Below, piece after piece: positions 47,693 to 54,683 of a stretch of DNA of 64,000 bases. Positions within the stretch are counted from its first letter, which is position 1. Every line of letters starts with the position of its first letter. Origin of the DNA: Lacimicrobium alkaliphilum. Lineage in GTDB: Bacteria > Pseudomonadota > Gammaproteobacteria > Enterobacterales > Alteromonadaceae. The stretch lies in contig NZ_CP013650.1 of assembly GCF_001466725.1 (NCBI RefSeq), positions 2,480,001 through 2,544,000 of the forward strand, in the 5' to 3' direction. A model generated the notes under the pieces. That model did not search any database and was not told where the DNA came from. It saw only the letters and a program-made list of their open reading frames with translations. The position numbers were made by a program, and so were the translations under genes.

Positions 47693-47732
47693 TTGCCCAA
47701 AACAAATGTCTGGTCTACATTACATTATGTAA
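47693..47732 (+). promoter_or_regulatory. Candidate promoter and operator of the membrane protein/Xre pair
   Basis: TTGCCC (47693-47698) and TACATT (47716-47721) are spaced by 17 bases. The -10 region overlaps the near-perfect palindrome TTACAT-T-ATGTAA (47720-47732). Downstream, CGTTAA occurs twice 10 bases apart (47744, 47754). The palindrome would suit autoregulation by the Xre protein encoded by this pair; this is inferred from position. Confidence 0.45.
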
Positions 47733-47785
47733 TCTTAAAGTTACGTTAAACTTCGTTAAGAATCATACAATCGGGAGATACCCAG

Positions 47786-48286
47786 ATGGGCTTTCAGGAG
47801 AAAAATGCATGGGCATGCGGCTGTTCTATTCTTGTGGTATTCATGCCGTATTTCGGGTTTGTTTTCAGCTATCCGATGGCCTATATTCCGTTGTTCGCCA
47901 TCGCCGTTTTCGCTCTGGTGGCTTTATTGGTTGGTTTTCACATCATCAATTCAATTGCCACCGCTTCCATCCGAAAATCAGGGGCGGTACCGCCCACTGA
48001 CGAACTGGATCGAATTATTGAATTACGCGCTGCCAGATTGGCAGGAATGGTCCTGGCAATAGTAGTGCTGAGTTGGTCGATTGCCGCCATGGTCGGGATA
48101 CCCGCTGAAGGCGTCAACAACGTCGTCGCAGCGAACGCTAAACAAGAGCTCACCCACTCAGTTTTTGCGATTCAGGTTACCAGCGCGATATATTGGATCC
48201 ACCTCCTTTTTGCAGGTTTTGTTATCTCTAACATCGTATATTACGGCAGTATTGTTGCGGGATATCGAAGGCTGGCAAATGGATAA
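47786..48286 (+). CDS. Four-helix membrane protein paired with Xre regulator
   Basis: A 166-residue protein with four hydrophobic segments: about 12-30, 35-55, 90-110 and 135-158. Between helices 2 and 3 is a cytoplasmic stretch with PPTDELDRIIELRAARLAG. GGGAG lies eight bases before the ATG. Its last codons overlap the Xre start by eight bases (ATGGATAA). A membrane protein plus a tiny Xre/Cro gene is a recurrent two-gene module (for example with DUF2178-like proteins), of unknown purpose; the family assignment is not certain. Confidence 0.75.
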   Translation: MGFQEKNAWACGCSILVVFMPYFGFVFSYPMAYIPLFAIAVFALVALLVGFHIINSIATASIRKSGAVPPTDELDRIIELRAARLAGMVLAIVVLSWSIAAMVGIPAEGVNNVVAANAKQELTHSVFAIQVTSAIYWIHLLFAGFVISNIVYYGSIVAGYRRLANG

Positions 48287-48491
48287 GATGGTGATTCGCA
48301 ACCGAATTCGCGAACTACGATTCAATGCTGATGAAATGACTCAACAAGCTTTAGCCGATCGGGTCGGAATCACCCGACAAACAGTGATCGCGCTGGAGAA
48401 AGGCAGATACTACCCATCACTTGAACTGGCATTTCGCCTCGCCGAAACATTTAATGTTCCGCTGGAAGATATTTTCAGACTGGATAAATAG
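48279..48491 (+). CDS. Small Xre-family helix-turn-helix regulator
   Basis: A 70-residue protein that is almost entirely an HTH_3 domain: IRNRIRELRFNADEMTQQAL then ADRVGITRQTVIALEKGRYY and FRLAETFNVPLEDIF. GAAGG is eight bases upstream of the ATG at 48279. Proteins of this YozG/Xre type bind palindromes near their own promoter; a fitting one lies at 47720-47732. Translational coupling to the membrane protein suggests they act together. Confidence 0.85.
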   Translation: MDKMVIRNRIRELRFNADEMTQQALADRVGITRQTVIALEKGRYYPSLELAFRLAETFNVPLEDIFRLDK

Positions 48492-48547
48492 CTCTTCCAT
48501 GGCGACAAATGGTGCAGGAAAAACCACTGGCCAGGGCTCAGATCCGC

Positions 48548-48617
48548 GGGCGTGGGTAATGCCGGTGTACAAGAGTTTGCAGCTGACAAACTGGCTCGGA
48601 TCATCACCCAGGCATAA
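48548..48617 (-). pseudogene. Fragment of a recD C-terminus (diverged copy)
   Basis: On the minus strand this encodes CLGDDPSQFVSCKLLYTGIT-HAR, matching the intact RecD CLGDNPGQFVSRELLYTGIT-RAR at 54791-54860. About three quarters of the 70 aligned bases agree by eye, and both are in the same orientation. Weaker similarity extends left and right (about 48520-48660), but the frame decays outside. The fragment is not from a simple recent duplication of this recD, as it is too diverged; it is better explained as a relic of a related recD brought in by recombination. Confidence 0.75.
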
Positions 48618-48707
48618 CTGTACAACCTGGAAAGCCTGCATTCGGCCAACATGAGTGAAAGGTCTACAAAACATTACGTTTTTAGTAATTTCGTGTAAAC
48701 CTGTGCA

Positions 48708-49130
48708 TTGCCAACAGAGGGGATCCTGGTTCCTGTGCAATCGCTACAAGAAGCGCTGGCGGACAAACTGATCGCATTAGCCTATCGTGCAAGACGAATA
48801 AAACCGCGTGATATATGGGATTTAGTCTGGATCAAACAACGCGGTATCAGTCTGTCAAAAGAGCTGGTTGAAAAGAAATTATCAGCCATAAACAAGCAAA
48901 CAGACGACTTTCGTCAAACACTTGCCATGCAACTCGCTAAACTGATGCAGGAAGGTGAAGTACACGATGATTTTAATATGGAAATAAGCCGCTTTATTCC
49001 TGAACAAATCAAGCAAAGAACCCTGGATAACCCCGAATATTGGACTTATGTGCAGGCGGAAGTAAAAGAAATAGCCACTGAACTGCTAAATGACAATGCG
49101 CCGAAGAACAAATTCGATATGGGGTGGTAG
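48708..49130 (+). pseudogene. 5'-truncated AbiEii/AbiGii-type nucleotidyltransferase
   Basis: A frame of about 140 residues with no proper start codon (it opens at a TTG). It carries the C-terminal part of the AbiEii nucleotidyltransferase toxins: LQEALADKLIALAYRARRIK followed by PRDIWDLVWIKQRGI and a helical tail ending NKFDMGW. The N-terminal GSxxD-type catalytic half is missing, and no AbiEi-like antitoxin gene is adjacent. The truncation lies just after the recD fragment, so both mark the same recombination scar. Not expected to be functional. Confidence 0.7.
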
Positions 49131-49190
49131 ATAACAAAATGTGGCGGTAATACATCATAACGAGGCTCGATAACACGCCCGTCTTTTTTT

Positions 49191-49262
49191 CGACGCCGCC
49201 TTTTTATTCTATTCAGGCCAGAAACGGATTATGTGCACGGTGCAAGACCGGACCCCGCATCC
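49191..49262 (+). repeat. Dispersed ~70-bp repeat, copy B
   Basis: It starts CGACGCCGCCTTTTTATTCT and continues through TTCAGGCCAGAAACGGATTA, TGTGCACGGTGCAAGACC and GGACCCCGCATCC. It contains the small palindrome TGCAC-G-GTGCA. It lies between the truncated nucleotidyltransferase and higA, in the same orientation as copies A and C. Confidence 0.85.
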
Positions 49263-49277
49263 GCATGCTGGCCCTTT

Positions 49278-49592
49278 TTATGCAGCATTCAGTGGCTTGA
49301 TCCGCTCCACTTCATCCTTGACTGACTGAGCGGCAGTCCACAGATCGACAGATCGCTGCGCGTTCAGCCAGAATTCCGGCGAATTACCAAACAAACGGGC
49401 AAGCCGGAGCGCCATTTCAGGACTGACAGCACGACGTTCGCGCAGTAATTCGTTAACTGACTGGCGTGAGACGCCCAGAGATTTAGCCAACCCGGCAACG
49501 GTCAGGCCATAGTCCACCAGGAAATCTTCTCTGAGCATTTCACCAGGATGAGTCGGTTTGCGCTGCATGCCGGCAGTGTTAAGAATAGCCAT
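49278..49592 (-). CDS. higA: HigA-type antitoxin (Xre family)
   Basis: A 104-residue antitoxin. HPGEMLREDFLVDYGLTVAG opens the HigA/VapI-type HTH, followed by LAKSLGVSRQSVNELLRERR and PEMALRLARLFGNSPEFWLN. I start it at the ATG 49592, with GAGG eight bases upstream; two further in-frame codons lie before it. It follows higB by 14 bases, the toxin-first order usual for higBA, and should both neutralise HigB and repress the operon. Confidence 0.9.
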   Translation of the reverse strand: MAILNTAGMQRKPTHPGEMLREDFLVDYGLTVAGLAKSLGVSRQSVNELLRERRAVSPEMALRLARLFGNSPEFWLNAQRSVDLWTAAQSVKDEVERIKPLNAA

Positions 49593-49606
49593 AGTCATCA
49601 CCTCAC

Positions 49607-49888
49607 TCAGTGGTAGTCACACACTTCGACCTCGTACGCATCACCATCTTCAAAACGAAAACAGATACGCCACTGATCATTTATTGATATTGCGTGCTGC
49701 CCCTGCCTGTTTCCCGTCAGCGGGTGAAGGCGATTGCCGGGCGGCACCTTTAAATCCTCCAGCTGCACAGCCAGATCCACGTACTCGAGTTTTCTGGCGG
49801 CTCTCGGTGCAACATCCGCAGGAAATTTCTTTGACTTACCTTTGGAGTACAGTTCTTGGGTTCGTTTGTCAGCGAAGGATTTGATCAT
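49607..49888 (-). CDS. higB: HigB-type mRNA interferase toxin (RelE superfamily)
   Basis: A 93-residue protein with the RelE/HigB fold order: SFADKRTQELYSKGKSKKFP then RAARKLEYVDLAVQLEDLKV, PPGNRLHPLTGNRQGQHAIS and INDQWRICFRFEDGDAYEVE, ending CDYH. The Arg/Lys and C-terminal His-type residues of ribosome-dependent RNases are present. It is upstream of higA and likely active. A strong promoter ends eight bases before its ATG (49888), so its mRNA may be leaderless. Confidence 0.9.
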   Translation of the reverse strand: MIKSFADKRTQELYSKGKSKKFPADVAPRAARKLEYVDLAVQLEDLKVPPGNRLHPLTGNRQGQHAISINDQWRICFRFEDGDAYEVEVCDYH

Positions 49889-49895
49889 CAACCAG

Positions 49896-49924
49896 AGTGT
49901 ATTGCGTCACGTGACAGTTGTCAA
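49896..49924 (-). promoter_or_regulatory. higBA promoter with palindromic operator
   Basis: On the minus strand TTGACA (49924-49919) and TACACT (49901-49896) are separated by exactly 17 bases. The spacer contains the perfect 10-bp palindrome GTCACGTGAC (49906-49915), well placed for HigA to block RNA polymerase. The -10 end is only eight bases from the higB ATG, so transcription should begin at or next to the start codon. Confidence 0.7.
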
Positions 49925-50021
49925 AGAACGCTTTGGAATGGCTGCATAACCTATCGTCTTTACGGCACTTACGCACACTTTAGCTGCAGGCCAGCAAAAG
50001 GGAGCGTACGTAATGGCTCTG

Positions 50022-50387
50022 CTATGTGTTTGATGCATAAATGGCGGCCACACCAACGAGCAGAAAACAGATCCAGGACAGATGCCTGCCCTTCGAACCA
50101 AACAGGGCGATGACGAAATGAATCAGGAAGGTAACGCCAATAATATTGCCTACCACTTTGGCATCCGCCCCTGACCGAGCAAGATGGAACAATATAGCCG
50201 CAAAGCCCCACCACGCCACCGTGGTTATATGCCAGGCAAAACGCAGAGTGTTTTTGGTGAACTCACTGCCACCAAATAATTTCGGCAAGTCATCCCGGCG
50301 GAAGAGGCGGATAAGAATATAACGTTCGCCCAGATATGAATGCGCAACGCCTATTATCACAAGTAAAATGGATCCTATGTAATACAC
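50022..50387 (-). CDS. Hypothetical small membrane protein
   Basis: A 121-residue protein with about four hydrophobic segments: 3-18, 47-68, 78-98 and 102-118. Between the first two is a basic loop (GERYILIRLFRRDDLPKLFG). GGAG-like sequence is weak upstream. I do not recognise a family with confidence. It stands in the accessory region between higBA and another small membrane protein on the same strand; the 100-base gap between them has no clear terminator. Confidence 0.6.
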   Translation of the reverse strand: MYYIGSILLVIIGVAHSYLGERYILIRLFRRDDLPKLFGGSEFTKNTLRFAWHITTVAWWGFAAILFHLARSGADAKVVGNIIGVTFLIHFVIALFGSKGRHLSWICFLLVGVAAIYASNT

Positions 50388-50487
50388 TTGTGCTCCTTAC
50401 TCCCTACCCTAGACTATAACCGTCAACATAGATGCGCCGTTTGCACATCTGTGCCAGCGTTGTTGCTGGCGTTTTCGCTGAAGCGTT

Positions 50488-50778
50488 TTATGAATCAATA
50501 GTCTCGTACTCGAACTCAAAGCCCCCAAATCTAGGTGATAACAGGTTATACAGCCATAGTCCCACACGAACCATTATGTAGCCAAATATACCCTGGAAAA
50601 TCGGCATTAATATGAAGAGCGCCGAAAACCCAAAAGAACTGCTTCCACCCGTGGGTGTAGGTACGAGTGACGACAGAAACATAAATGGCAACATAAATAA
50701 CAATGAGGTGACTACCATCAATAGTGCAAAAATCTTAGCGGTTTGATGTGTAGAAAATCGACTAATTTGAATTTTCAC
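50488..50778 (-). CDS. Small membrane protein with GTG start
   Basis: A 96-residue protein beginning at GTG 50778, chosen because AAGGAGAG is eight bases upstream; an ATG at 50799 lacks one. It opens with a short soluble part (KIQISRFSTHQTAKIFALL), has two hydrophobic segments (about 14-38 and 46-75), and ends in an acidic tail GGFEFEYETIDS. This resembles widespread small proteins with a VxKISP-like start and a WLYNLxxxxxGGxE end, whose role is unknown. The ~155-bp direct repeat copy 1 covers its upstream region. Confidence 0.65.
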   Translation of the reverse strand: MKIQISRFSTHQTAKIFALLMVVTSLLFMLPFMFLSSLVPTPTGGSSSFGFSALFILMPIFQGIFGYIMVRVGLWLYNLLSPRFGGFEFEYETIDS

Positions 50779-50802
50779 TTTTTCTCTCCTTGATTTCATA
50801 AC

Positions 50803-50960
50803 CTTAGATAACAGGACTCTTTCTGTCCCAAACTTAACGGATGACCTATTACTGACAAAACTTCCGGCCAATAGCCTTTGGTTTGTCGCTTTCGGTGCTA
50901 TGCGGATCCGATTCCATGCTGTGAGTTTACTATGCCCCAGCCTTAGAAGCAGCGCAATTC
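50803..50960. repeat. ~155-bp direct repeat, copy 1
   Basis: It matches copy 2 (54422-54582) over its whole length in the same orientation. Shared blocks include TTAGATAAC, CCCAAACTT, CTTCCGG/TTTCCGG, GCTATG-GGATCCGATTCC and TTTACTATGCCCCAGCCTTA. Divergence is roughly one base in four, so the duplication is old. It lies immediately upstream of the small minus-strand membrane protein gene and just left of the mazEF promoter. Confidence 0.8.
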
Positions 50961-50984
50961 TCAGGTGTAGGAAATACCGGGCAT

Positions 50985-51016
50985 TACATTGACAAGATCG
51001 CCAATGTAGCTACAAT
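50985..51016 (+). promoter_or_regulatory. mazEF promoter and operator
   Basis: TTGACA (50989-50994) and TACAAT (51011-51016) are spaced by 16 bases. An inverted repeat TACATTG (50985-50991) / CAATGTA (51002-51008) overlaps the -35, and a third half-site CAATGT follows at 51014-51019. MazE-type AbrB-fold proteins bind such alternating palindromes, so autoregulation is likely. The mazE ATG is 38 bases downstream. Confidence 0.65.
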
Positions 51017-51053
51017 GTATATACTCTGACCAACAAATCTGAACGAGGTTATT

Positions 51054-51284
51054 ATGACCGCATCAATTGCAAAATGGGGTAATAGCGCGGCCCTTCGGCT
51101 GCCTAAAAATATTCTTGATGCGCTATCTTTGAATATTGGCGACAAGGTGAATATTGTTCAGAAAGGCGGATGTGTTGTGATTGAGCCCTGCAAGCCCTCG
51201 CTGGACGAACTGCTCGCGCAAGTCACGCCTGAGAACCGGCACGAAGAGGTGTTCAACGACCAGACCGGGCGTGAACTCCTGTGA
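51054..51284 (+). CDS. mazE: MazE-family antitoxin (AbrB-like)
   Basis: A 76-residue antitoxin: the AbrB/MazE swapped-hairpin domain IAKWGNSAALRLPKNILDAL then NIGDKVNIVQKGGCVVIEP, and a C-terminal disordered acidic tail (LDELLAQVTPENRHEEVF) that should bind the toxin. CGAGG lies seven bases before the ATG. The stop overlaps the mazF GTG by four bases. Confidence 0.92.
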   Translation: MTASIAKWGNSAALRLPKNILDALSLNIGDKVNIVQKGGCVVIEPCKPSLDELLAQVTPENRHEEVFNDQTGRELL

Positions 51285-51616
51285 GCCGCGCTCCGGATGT
51301 GGGGGATATTGTAATAGTTGATTTTGATCCGCAGGCTGGCCACGAACAAGCGGGAAAGCGCCCTGCTCTGGTATTAAGCCCGGCACAGTTCAACAAAATC
51401 ACCGGCTTTGCCTGGCTCTGTCCTGTGACAAATCAGCAAAAAGGCTATCCATTCGAAGTTAAAGTTCAGGGAACTAAAAGAACTAAAGGGGTTATTCTTA
51501 CCGATCAGCTGAAAGCGTTGGATTGGTCGGCAAGAAACCTTCACAAAGTAGATAAAGTCAACGCCGGGTGTTTGACAGAAGTAAAGAGTCTAGTCTCGAC
51601 TATCCTGGATATATAA
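51281..51616 (+). CDS. mazF: MazF-family mRNA interferase toxin
   Basis: A 111-residue endoribonuclease of the MazF/PemK/ChpA family. It has GDIVIVDFDPQAGHEQAGKR-PALVLS at the start, CPVTNQQKGYPFEV in the middle and VILTDQLKALDWSARNL with the usual catalytic region; Arg29-like and Thr-like residues are in place. The start codon is GTG within the ATGA-type overlap with mazE, typical of coupled toxins. Intact, presumably active. Confidence 0.92.
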   Translation: MSRAPDVGDIVIVDFDPQAGHEQAGKRPALVLSPAQFNKITGFAWLCPVTNQQKGYPFEVKVQGTKRTKGVILTDQLKALDWSARNLHKVDKVNAGCLTEVKSLVSTILDI

Positions 51617-51702
51617 CCCAGAACATACGAATGGATGTGGAGCGACATCTTTAAAAACCAATGAGTCATCATCAGATAAGCAGCTTGATCTGACTTCAAC
51701 AA

Positions 51703-51771
51703 CCCCGCCCTTTTATTCGATTCAGGCGAGAAACGGATAATATGCACGGTGCAAGACCTGACCCCGTATCC
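51703..51771 (+). repeat. Dispersed ~70-bp repeat, copy C
   Basis: It starts CCCCGCCCTTTTATTCGATT and continues CAGGCGAGAAACGGATAATA, TGCACGGTGCAAGACCTGAC and CCCGTATCC. It is closest to copy B. A further trace, TGACCCCGTATC, occurs at 51862-51873. Copy C separates mazEF from the 3' end of the SIR2 gene; the 267-base gap 51617-51883 otherwise holds only a weak GATGT/ACATC hairpin after mazF. Confidence 0.85.
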
Positions 51772-51883
51772 GAGATGGCTGATTAAAAAACGTTCACGCG
51801 GTTGCCCTGTCTAAATATCGGGATGGGTATCGTTGTTTACTTGACACGGCTGATTAATGGGTGACCCCGTATCTAATATCTAA

Positions 51884-54343
51884 TTAAACGAAGTGGCTAA
51901 CAACGTAATCCAGATTGGTTTTTGCCTTTATTACCGACCCTTGTCCGGACAAGTTCAACTCTCTGTCCTCTACACCGGTTTCAATCGCGTTGAGCATGGA
52001 TCTGCATGCATGTTGGAACGCATTTTGATTCTTTCTAGATAATTTAGAATAGCAAGACTCATAAAAATCCCTATACTTTTCAACCTGCCTAAATTTATAA
52101 ATATCGTTTTCTAATTTTCGGAGAAGATTGTGGCACTTTTCAAACCCAGCATACATCTTAGCAGCATCATCCCTTTCTTGAATCGAAACCAGCAAGTGTA
52201 GCCGCGCTTGTTGGGTGTCTATATTGCTGGTGTAGTATCCAGCTTTTTTATGTGCTAATGAATACGCCTGATCCAAATATTGCTGCGCCTTACCATATTC
52301 TTTAAACGGCATATTTGCCATAGCGTACTGAAGCCAGAAATGTGGATCATTTTTTAGCCAGGGCACTATAACTTTAAGATTTTGATAATACCCTCTAAGA
52401 TTGTTTTTCTTGTTTTCTTCAGGAAGGACACGCTCAACAAACGAGAAACGTAGCGCTGATTTAAATATTCTTGTGTGTTCGTACCCCTTATCCTCTCTTC
52501 GATCGAGAAGTTTGGCAATAGCTTGAAGCTTTTTGATTACATAGGATGGAGGAAAATGATCTCTAATAAGAGACAAGCAAAAAAGACTAGATTTTGCTTT
52601 TACCTCTAAATCTTCTGGCTTAAAAAGGTTCCTGAAGTTCTCATTGCCTTTAAGAGATGACTTATAAATAAGATCGCAGCCAGCAATATCAGAAACCAAA
52701 CTGAATTTGCAAGGTATATCCAATACATTTATTAAAGCGATGGAGAAGACTGTATCTTTGTGATCATCGCCTAACAATAATGATTTTAGTTCTGAGGAAA
52801 CCTTTGTCTTTATTTGTGGCGAGTTAAAAAGATCCAATAGCGCTAGTGAGATTTGTGATGAATTTCTTAATTTTATATGCTTGGTCTTGTTTTCATGTGA
52901 AAGACCCGCTTTTTCACGCCACATACCAAGGTTATCAATAATATCCACCAATCTCGATGATTCACAATCTGTCAGAATATCTAATGATACCTCATTGTAA
53001 TTAAACCCAATTCGCTTCAGGTCCTGCCTCATTCTTTCATGCTCGGCTATTCGAGCTGTTGCAACAATAACAATATTACTCGGCGCACTGTTACAATAGT
53101 GTTTCAATATATCAAAATATCTCTCATACCCATCAATGCATATAACAGTTTTTTTCCCAGACCGAGCTAACAAGTCAATATCGCCAATGTAATCTCCCTC
53201 AAAGTCATATATGTAATATACGTCTGTAGGCCCGATAGATAATACGGATTGCAGTTCACGGAGCAATATACTTTTACCATTCCCGAGATCTCCATAAAAA
53301 ATCAAGTTCTCTCCGTTCTCCACAAATCTCTTTGCGTCGCTTAAACAATCCCTTAGAATAAGGTAAGGAATTCTCTGCTCACCAATTACTCCATCATCAA
53401 TCAAATGATTTGAGATATCACCATACATAATCATCGTTTCGACATCTGCGTCTTTAACTTCTACAGATTCGTGAGATACTTCATATCTAACAAGAGATTG
53501 CAGCTCTGTTTCAGGAGAATCGTCGAAAATTTCCTCGCTATGCTTGTCAATGAGGTTGGAGAATCCGTCTACTCCTATTGGCAAAATATAACCGAAGCGA
53601 GACAAAGTAAATTCGGTCTTTTGGTCTGGATTTTTTCGGGTGATAAAATAGGTCTTTTCCTTAAGCTCCTGATTTTCAAAAAGAGTTTTTTGTATCTCAA
53701 TGTCATACATAGAATAGCCAACAAACACTATTGCACTAGCTCTTTCTAGGTCTTTTTTAAAATAGTAGTACCAATCAGACTCGGTGAACGACTCTGGCGA
53801 TATATATGACGATGTAGATAATTTAAAGCTTTCCTCAATTGTTTCTTCAGTTAAACTATCTATGGATCCATTAAGATGTATGCAAAGGGATTCTCTTTTA
53901 TAATACTCGGTTGTTGGATAGTTTGTATCCACACATTCGACAACCTTGCCAACGTTTGCTGATGCAATTTCTACGCTTTTATCGTAGTTAGTAGTGTATA
54001 TTCTACGCCAGTTAATTTTGCAAATATTGTCGTGAGTCCTGTCTGTATTTTTTAAAGTATACTTTTTCTTTAATAGACTTATAAGATCACTTTTTTCGCC
54101 AACTTGCAGGTAATAGTCAGTTGCGAAGCGTAAATCATCATCCTCAGGAAATTCGCCAAGCCGACATATTTCTTTTGCCAAATCTTTTGCCATTGATGGA
54201 TCTTTATCAGATACATCTTTTGTACACTTGGAAAACCCAGCACCTGTAAACATAACTGCCTTGCCAGTAGACAGTAGTGAAACTAACTCCGCTGTATCAA
54301 CTTCTTCTTTTTTTAAATTTCTTCTGTCTACTTTGATTTTCAT
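51884..54343 (-). CDS. SIR2-like/P-loop NTPase/TPR-like antiviral effector candidate
   Basis: An 819-residue protein. Residues 1-270 are a SIR2-like NAD-hydrolase domain: GAGFSK (34-39), TTNYD (117-121, N119), HLNGS (156-160, H156) and VGYSMYD (208-214); the Asn/His pair corresponds to the residues needed for NAD cleavage in ThsA and DSR2. A P-loop NTPase follows with Walker A GDLGNGKS (351-358), Walker B VICIDGYE (400-407) and IVIVATARIAEHERM (424-438). The last ~250 residues are helical and TPR-like, ending CRSMLNAIETG and a short tail. This SIR2 plus NTPase plus helical sensor order fits SIR2-STAND (Avs5-like) defence proteins, in which infection triggers NAD depletion; but the subfamily is inferred. 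Codon use is clearly AT-richer than its neighbours. The start ATG at 54343 has only a weak ribosome site. Confidence 0.75.
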   Translation of the reverse strand: MKIKVDRRNLKKEEVDTAELVSLLSTGKAVMFTGAGFSKCTKDVSDKDPSMAKDLAKEICRLGEFPEDDDLRFATDYYLQVGEKSDLISLLKKKYTLKNTDRTHDNICKINWRRIYTTNYDKSVEIASANVGKVVECVDTNYPTTEYYKRESLCIHLNGSIDSLTEETIEESFKLSTSSYISPESFTESDWYYYFKKDLERASAIVFVGYSMYDIEIQKTLFENQELKEKTYFITRKNPDQKTEFTLSRFGYILPIGVDGFSNLIDKHSEEIFDDSPETELQSLVRYEVSHESVEVKDADVETMIMYGDISNHLIDDGVIGEQRIPYLILRDCLSDAKRFVENGENLIFYGDLGNGKSILLRELQSVLSIGPTDVYYIYDFEGDYIGDIDLLARSGKKTVICIDGYERYFDILKHYCNSAPSNIVIVATARIAEHERMRQDLKRIGFNYNEVSLDILTDCESSRLVDIIDNLGMWREKAGLSHENKTKHIKLRNSSQISLALLDLFNSPQIKTKVSSELKSLLLGDDHKDTVFSIALINVLDIPCKFSLVSDIAGCDLIYKSSLKGNENFRNLFKPEDLEVKAKSSLFCLSLIRDHFPPSYVIKKLQAIAKLLDRREDKGYEHTRIFKSALRFSFVERVLPEENKKNNLRGYYQNLKVIVPWLKNDPHFWLQYAMANMPFKEYGKAQQYLDQAYSLAHKKAGYYTSNIDTQQARLHLLVSIQERDDAAKMYAGFEKCHNLLRKLENDIYKFRQVEKYRDFYESCYSKLSRKNQNAFQHACRSMLNAIETGVEDRELNLSGQGSVIKAKTNLDYVVSHFV

Positions 54344-54421
54344 ATATTTACCATAGTAAAAATTTCAACATTTAATGCTTGAAAACTAAATTTCATAATT
54401 AACAATAATGGCGATATAATG

Positions 54422-54582
54422 TTTAGATAACCGGAATCGTTCTATCCCAAACTTGCCGTAAAACCTGTCACTAACAAGATTTCCGGTTAATCGTCGTTGT
54501 TGACTCGCCGCTACTGGAGCTATGGGGATCCGATTCCCTTCTTTGGGTTTACTATGCCCCAGCCTTAAGAGCAGTGCAATTC
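54422..54582. repeat. ~155-bp direct repeat, copy 2
   Basis: It fills most of the 340-base gene-free gap between the SIR2 gene start and the recD stop. It matches copy 1 (50803-50960) in the same orientation. Within this copy TAACCGGAA (54428-54436) and TTTCCGGTTA (54480-54489) form an inverted pair that is not conserved in copy 1. The rest of the gap (54583-54683) shows nothing I can name. Confidence 0.8.
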
Positions 54583-54683
54583 AATGACGGATAAAATGGC
54601 AGGCTTTTCAGTGACATCAGTGTTATTTATAGAATAAACGCTCACCTGTTGAGTTTAATAGAAGTGTGTTTAAATAACGCCCT

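Noticed and set aside
48417..48740. Minus-strand open frame of about 107 codons as a gene
   Set aside because: Its readable part is the recD relic, and the rest runs antisense to the Xre gene; there is no start or ribosome site that fits a gene.
47521..51771. CRISPR-like array
   Set aside because: There are only three copies, kilobases apart, and no cas gene.
45390..51860. Chromosomal integron with attC sites separating TA cassettes
   Set aside because: Toxin-antitoxin pairs between repeats suggested this, but the repeats lack paired RYYYAAC/GTTRRRY core sites with attC folding that I can see, genes lie in both orientations, and no integrase is present.
54422..54582. tRNA-like or attachment site in the direct repeat
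   Set aside because: GGATCCGATTCC recalls a T-arm, but no acceptor, D-arm or anticodon stem can be built around it on either strand.
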